A stretch of DNA of 64,000 nucleotides from Psettodes erumei (Eukaryota > Chordata > Actinopteri > Pleuronectiformes > Psettodidae). The stretch's first letter is position 1. The number at the start of each line of letters is the position of its first letter. Of the stretch, positions 59,181-64,000 are shown piece by piece. The notes beneath the pieces were generated by a model. That model worked only from the letters and a program-made list of their open reading frames with translations, was not told the origin of the DNA and searched no databases. Made by a program: the position numbers and the translations under genes. The stretch spans positions 1 through 64,000 of the forward strand of contig JAFBJZ010000418.1 of NCBI GenBank assembly GCA_016785225.1, in the 5' to 3' direction.

Positions 59181-61889
59181 GATGACGCCATGCTGGCACC
59201 ATTTTTTTGGTCAGATGTGTGATCCTAGCAAACAGGTTATATGTAGCTACAGTGCTGGGTCAATAAGTGTTTAAATTTGTGACAGCAAGTTCAGTGAAGT
59301 CAAAGTAATGCCACTTGGTTGATATGTTTTAACAGGATCACCAAACCTTTTTTAAAACAGTGGCAAAATGTTCACACAACATACCTGCAAACTGCAGAAA
59401 TGAAAACTCCTTCAAGACGTTCTCCACAAAACCATTTACCAGTATACAGGAAATGGGCTACACAAGAAATCTTTCATTCTGAAATAAATTATATAAATAT
59501 ATAGAGAGAGTTGATGAAAAAAGATCCTCATTTTATATAATGTCACAGTTTCTGAATGTCAATGTTTTGTTGGCATACACCAGCACATCTGCTGTAACTT
59601 CTAGTAAAGTGTGTGGTCTCCGGTGTAAACTATTAATTCACTTCATTGAATTTATGACTAAAAAATACAAACCGCTATTATCAGTCCACTGGACAATCGC
59701 AATGCAGGCATTTTACACAGAAGCTCACCAGTCATTGCTGCACGATTGCTTGTAACACATCACCCAAAGCTTCTTATAATGGATTGTTTACTGTGGTTGA
59801 ACGGCTACATAGCTAATAAATGTTTCAATACAGCAGCTCTGTTTAAAAAAAGCCTCCAGTCATCAGACATTAACACTACCAGCCTGATAATGCATCATGC
59901 ATTTTGCTCTTCAGTATCTACATGACAGTTGCTGCTGAGCTTGAAACACATCCAGCATTTTGGTGTCTGTTCACCATCAGCTCCTATCATGGAATCAATG
60001 GCCCAAATGGCTTAAAATGAAAATCTTTCACCATCATTGTTTCAATATTTATTGACATCAACCTCGGGGCCCCATTATCTGTCTCATGCAAGTTTTATCT
60101 GAAACAGTAGTCTGCTTGTCAGGGACAGGCAATGATTATCTCACCAAAGTGTTGGACAGGTAGATAATAAGTCTGCTTTCAGGTCTCATTCTGACTTTCA
60201 ATCCCTTTCTAGTGACTGAAATCTGAATAAGAATCTGCATTTATGTTAAAGGCTAAAACTGACATTTTTAGTCAAGTGAGTGTTAAATCAGCGGAGAAGC
60301 TGTTTCTCAGGTTGGCGGTCTCCAGACTTGAAGGCCCCGCTGTGCCACAGCACTAATTATGTTCATCTTAATTAAGGACTATTAATTTAAAAAAGCAGGT
60401 TTTTTAATAAATTGTAATAATTATAGTATATTAGATAATTAAACATACAACTGACTTAATACATGAAATTCAATCTATGTTCCTTGCATTGCTAAATGTT
60501 ATGCAGCATTAATAACTACTATACATTTAAAAGACATTAAAAGTTAACTTTTCTTATCTATAAAGTAAATAATTTTACACTATTCACTTATGAATTGTCT
60601 TACCTTTTCACTTTTGATGGTGTCACTGTCTTTGTGGCAGCATATTATTTAATGACTTATTGGATGGCATGCACCCACACTAATTACAACACAGTATAAT
60701 CTGCAGAGATGAAAGAGGAGTTCTTGGGGACCATCTGGTGAGCAATTTAGACACGACCCTTGCAGTCATGTACTGGTTTGTACCTGCTGTCGCTGTTTTT
60801 GAGAGTTTGTGCCAGAACAAAAAAAAGGGGGGGGGGGGTTCACAAGGATTAAAGATGCTCCTTAAATTACATCCGTCACTGCCAATCCCTGCTGAATCAA
60901 AATGTGTTTCCTCACACCAATTTGATTTTATCACAATCAGCTGCCTCAGCAGAAAATGAAACAAACTATTCCTTGGAAAATAGTCCTGAAAACCAGTGAC
61001 AGTATCTGCTATTCAAATAATGAGTTATTTTTCTGGGAGACATTATTGTTTTTTCTGTGCTCTCGTCTCACTTCAAAACTGAGATATAGGGATCAATAAT
61101 TATTTTCAATAGTAGTTTCATAAATGTGTAGACAATTTTTTGATTCACTTCGTTTTTAAAGTGTGGTATAGAATTTTTTTTTAGAAATTTATTAGCTGTT
61201 TATATCCACAATCATTAACAGAGTTCAAATCTGTATACTGTATCTGTTAATGTGAAAGTTCATTCTTGATAAATCTCCACTCAGTCCATTTGGACAAGTT
61301 ATTAATACAATTTTGAGATTATGATTAACCTTTACCTCTGAAGAAGTATATATCTTCTGACTGGTTCATTATGAGGTTGTTGTTGGTGTCTTCACACATC
61401 ATGATGATGCAGCCAAACCTACCAGCATTATCCAGCAGATGGAGTCCTTCAGCTGTAGCCGCGGTTTATTCTGTACATCCAGATGTCCTCACAAGGCTCA
61501 TCCGCAGCTCCTGTAAGGGATGTCAATACTAAAATTAGTAATTTCTTCATAATTAAAAGCTGGTTCAGAGGCATGTTTTTGTTAAAAGCAAAGAAAGTGT
61601 TTTCATCACCATCCAAGACTTGGACAAAAAACTGGGCCACATACATTAGTTGCTTCAGTGCACCCCTTCCCCTTTTAATACATACATGGCTACCCCTTCA
61701 CTAATTACTGAAAGAAGTAAGCATTTATATCTGCCTATGTAAACTTTAAATTGTTCAGTGCCCCCCCCTTTAAAAAAACGTTGGCAAATTTTTAGTAAAC
61801 TCTCCTTATTATTGGTTATTAACGATAACAGACTTGCCACCAGCCATGAAGCTACAAATGTGTATTCAAATATTTTAATTCATTATTTG

Positions 61890-62180
61890 TTGTGTTCTAT
61901 TTAGGGCTTTCCTTCCCCCAGTGAGCCCGTTAAACATATTACGGCAAGTACGAAGGACAAAATCGCGAAACTTCCTCCTCGCTACCTGAGACAATACACA
62001 CTGAGATCGGACACTGCTTAAAAAGGGAAGTGAGAGAAAACGGCATAGCGCCATTAAAGCCGAGGAAACGCTAGTTTAGCAAAAAAAAATGGCGTCGGGC
62101 ACTTTTCAAGACTAAAGTTTTTGGTTGCCGGTTGCCAGACTGCCTACTCTTGTTTGTCACCATTTATCTATTCTGTATTT
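61890..62180. promoter_or_regulatory. Isolated CpG-rich patch, possible promoter
   Basis: Frequent CpG steps (acggcaagtacgaaggac, aaatcgcgaaac, cggcatagcgccattaaagc, aatggcgtcgggcac) stand out from AT-rich surroundings about 1.8 kb upstream of the gng3 start codon. An ATG at 62089 opens only eight codons. It could be a gng3 promoter/noncoding exon or the start of an unrecognised divergent transcript. Confidence 0.3.
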
Positions 62181-62879
62181 ATCGTAACGCAATGTCTGCT
62201 GAACAATTAAATACATAGAGTGTTGCTGTTGGAAGAAACTCCGGTATGACCCAGACTGAGACGTGATGCGTTTGTGGCCGTAGTACTAATGGAACTCTTT
62301 CCTTGACAGGGTGTTTGGTATGACAACGTCATAAGAGCCTGGCTAGTGACAAAAATACATGCACTCTGACATTTCACTTTGCTTTGCATTCACAGAAATA
62401 AGAGATTCATTCAGTGTGTAGCACACATGTATTCACATTCAACAGCAGACATTTCCCAAATTAAACTGTGATGTAAACCCCTAAACCAGACTGCAGCAGT
62501 CCCCATAGCAACAGAGGAGAGGGTGAGCATCACAAAAGACAGAGAGACATGGTGATTCAGGCTTCTGGAGTTCACATCCCAATCTCTATATTGTATTTCA
62601 GCAATAAAAAAAACCCCAAAACCATACACCACATAGACCATCCTGCTCTGTGCCAGAGATTGAAACCTGAGAGATTCCAGTTGGCCCCAATATCCTCAGA
62701 GCAGATATGGTATAATCCACCCTCACAAGAAAACCTTCACAAATGGCTTCCCCCTCCCCCCGTCTGGCAGGTACCACTCACTGCCGAGGGGGTGATCCTA
62801 TCCATCCACCACAAATCTAGTGCTCATTGTGGCAGAATTGCAGTGCACTGGACTGTATAGAGCAGGGTACCATCCAGGC

Positions 62880-63020
62880 TGTTGTCTGTGAGGGGTGGGG
62901 TCCGGCTACACTGATACCACCAAACACAAGCTCACAGAGGGACACAGAGAGGCAGAAAAGGGGAGAAAAAAAGAGAGAGAAGAGGGGGGAAGATTGCACC
63001 TGAAGAGGAATATAATACGG
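62880..63020 (+). other. gng3: Candidate noncoding 5' exon end of gng3
   Basis: A purine-rich, stop-containing stretch ends in a donor-like TACGG|GTAAGG after 63020 and would splice to the acceptor GGCTAG at 63856-63858. Gamma-subunit genes usually have a noncoding exon before the ATG exon. Inferred from one splice motif only. Confidence 0.22.
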
Positions 63021-63859
63021 GTAAGGAGAAAAGGGGGCGGATGGAGGGAGAAGGAAAAAGACAATGTGGAAAGGTCCAGAATGGTTCAAATAGATTTGCT
63101 CCTTTGCTGCTCTGCTTTTTTTTTCCCTGTTGACAATCCATCTAACTTGATTCCTTTTCTTTCTGTGCACATTATTTTCAGTCATATGCAAATTTATTAA
63201 TCATTTCATAAATGTCTGAATGGCTGCAGTGCTTATTTCACTCTACATTTGATATCTCTGTGGTTATTCTTGCTCGGTGTGGGAGAATCTGTGGGTGACG
63301 CTATGGTGAATATATGACCATTTGGCCCAGTTTACATGTTTGTTTGAGAAAAAAAAATCTGGATTTCTGTTCCCATAATGACATCATGTAGCAGCTGTGC
63401 CAGTTCTATGGCACTATACTGACTGATATTTATACCTTATTATTGGAGACTGACTTACTTTCATGCCTGCTTTGCGGCCAAAACTGCCAAGCATATAAAT
63501 GGGCAGTAAAATACTGTAAATTCCGAGTATAGCTTTTATCGTATATTGCATAGTAGTGCTACATAATGGGTTTGTCTTAAAACTCTTATTTCCCACATAC
63601 AGTTCATTTGGTTTGATTTCACTGAGGTGACTGGTCTATCACAAAGCTAATTTTGCTATCAGCAACCCTCGGTGCATGAATGGGAAATAAAGGTTTCACT
63701 TGTAACTTATTGCAACCTGTAAACATTTCCCTGGGGGAGCAAGGCTTTTAGTTGAATGTATTCATCTTTAATGGGAGAAAAAAATAACAGATGAAATAAT
63801 TAGCTGAATGTGTTTCCATCTAGTTCACGTTCATAAATGTTGCTGTGTTTGTGGCTAGG

Positions 63860-63958
63860 ATGAAAGGAGACACCCCAGTGAACAGCACCATGAGTGTCGG
63901 CCAAGCCAGGAAACTGGTGGAGCAACTGAAGATTGAGGCTAGTTTCTGCAGGATAAAG
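63860..63958 (+). CDS. gng3: G protein gamma-3 subunit, first coding exon (partial gene)
   Basis: Gamma-3 pairs with a beta subunit to form the membrane-anchored G-beta-gamma dimer, mainly in neurons. The 33-codon exon opens MKGDTPVNSTMSVGQARKLV and continues EQLKIEASFCRIK before the donor AAG|GTAAGA. As I remember it, human GNG3 starts MKGETPVNSTMSIGQARKMV and continues EQLKIEASLCRIK, so differences are few and conservative. The other gamma subunits (GNG2, 4, 7, 8) differ much more at the N-terminus. The acceptor TGGCTAG|G lies just before the ATG. The second coding exon with the C-terminal CAAX prenylation motif lies beyond the right edge. Confidence 0.93.
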
Positions 63959-64000
63959 GTAAGAACAGCTCAGCGAAAATCAGAGGAAAAGATTCAGATG

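Larger units (their letters stand above)
56141..63859. other. Intergenic/upstream region of gng3
   Basis: No coding exon is seen on either strand. It contains two family-A repeat fragments (56575-57010, 58735-59180), an isolated CpG-rich patch (61890-62180) and a G-run (60825-60840). Confidence 0.45.

Noticed and set aside
62089..62115. ATG in the CpG patch that reads MASGTFQD then stop
   Set aside because: Eight codons only and no donor that would extend it; no family resemblance.

Overview
The window is a piece of a teleost (probably percomorph) nuclear genome. The reasons are intron-split genes with GT/AG borders, vertebrate-type proteins, introns of about 0.2 to 13 kb, and many short diverged copies of repeat families that I recognise from percomorph fish. 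There are no bacterial-style operons, tRNA or rRNA genes, or CRISPR arrays.

Four protein genes can be supported. (1) cnih2 (minus strand): coding exons 1 and 2 lie at 3846-3926 and 1870-1938, and the rest lies left of the window. Its second intron carries a tandem array of ~175-bp units at 1-1090. (2) A complete Na+/Ca2+ exchanger of the SLC8 family (plus strand): seven coding exons from 15669 to 28871 give a 946-residue protein, with a likely noncoding exon at 13204-13279, a probable promoter/first exon near 12430-12871, and a 3' UTR ending near 30290. Divergence from NCX1-3 and the gene neighbourhood suggest NCX4 (slc8a4), the form missing from mammals. (3) A DUSP10/MKP-5-like phosphatase (plus strand): a probable noncoding exon ends at 35133 inside a CpG-rich promoter, and coding exons lie at 48052-50149, 50630-50932 and 51838-52103. 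The catalytic domain is intact, but the first coding exon has two reading-frame breaks and an eroded rhodanese-like domain. (4) gng3 (plus strand): only the first coding exon, 63860-63958, is inside the window.

The rest is intron and intergenic DNA with microsatellites, several dispersed repeats and three notable inverted repeats. The best of these is a 34-bp-arm hairpin at 28329-28410, just upstream of the last exchanger exon.

The genes are not an operon. Three of them (cnih2, the exchanger, gng3) act at synapses or excitable membranes: AMPA-receptor auxiliary/export factor, calcium extrusion, and G-protein gamma subunit. The fourth dampens JNK/p38 signalling. The linkage cnih2 - SLC8 - DUSP10-like - gng3 resembles a two-round genome-duplication paralogon. 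From memory of the human map, human 11q12-13 keeps CNIH2 and GNG3, 1q41-42 keeps DUSP10, CNIH3 and GNG4, and 14q keeps CNIH1, GNG2 and SLC8A3. This fish block seems to have kept members that the mammalian 11q copy lost. I found no new biochemical system. The items most worth checking are the hairpin, the extra intron inside the calcium-binding domain of the exchanger, the satellite array and the broken or expanded DUSP10-like gene.
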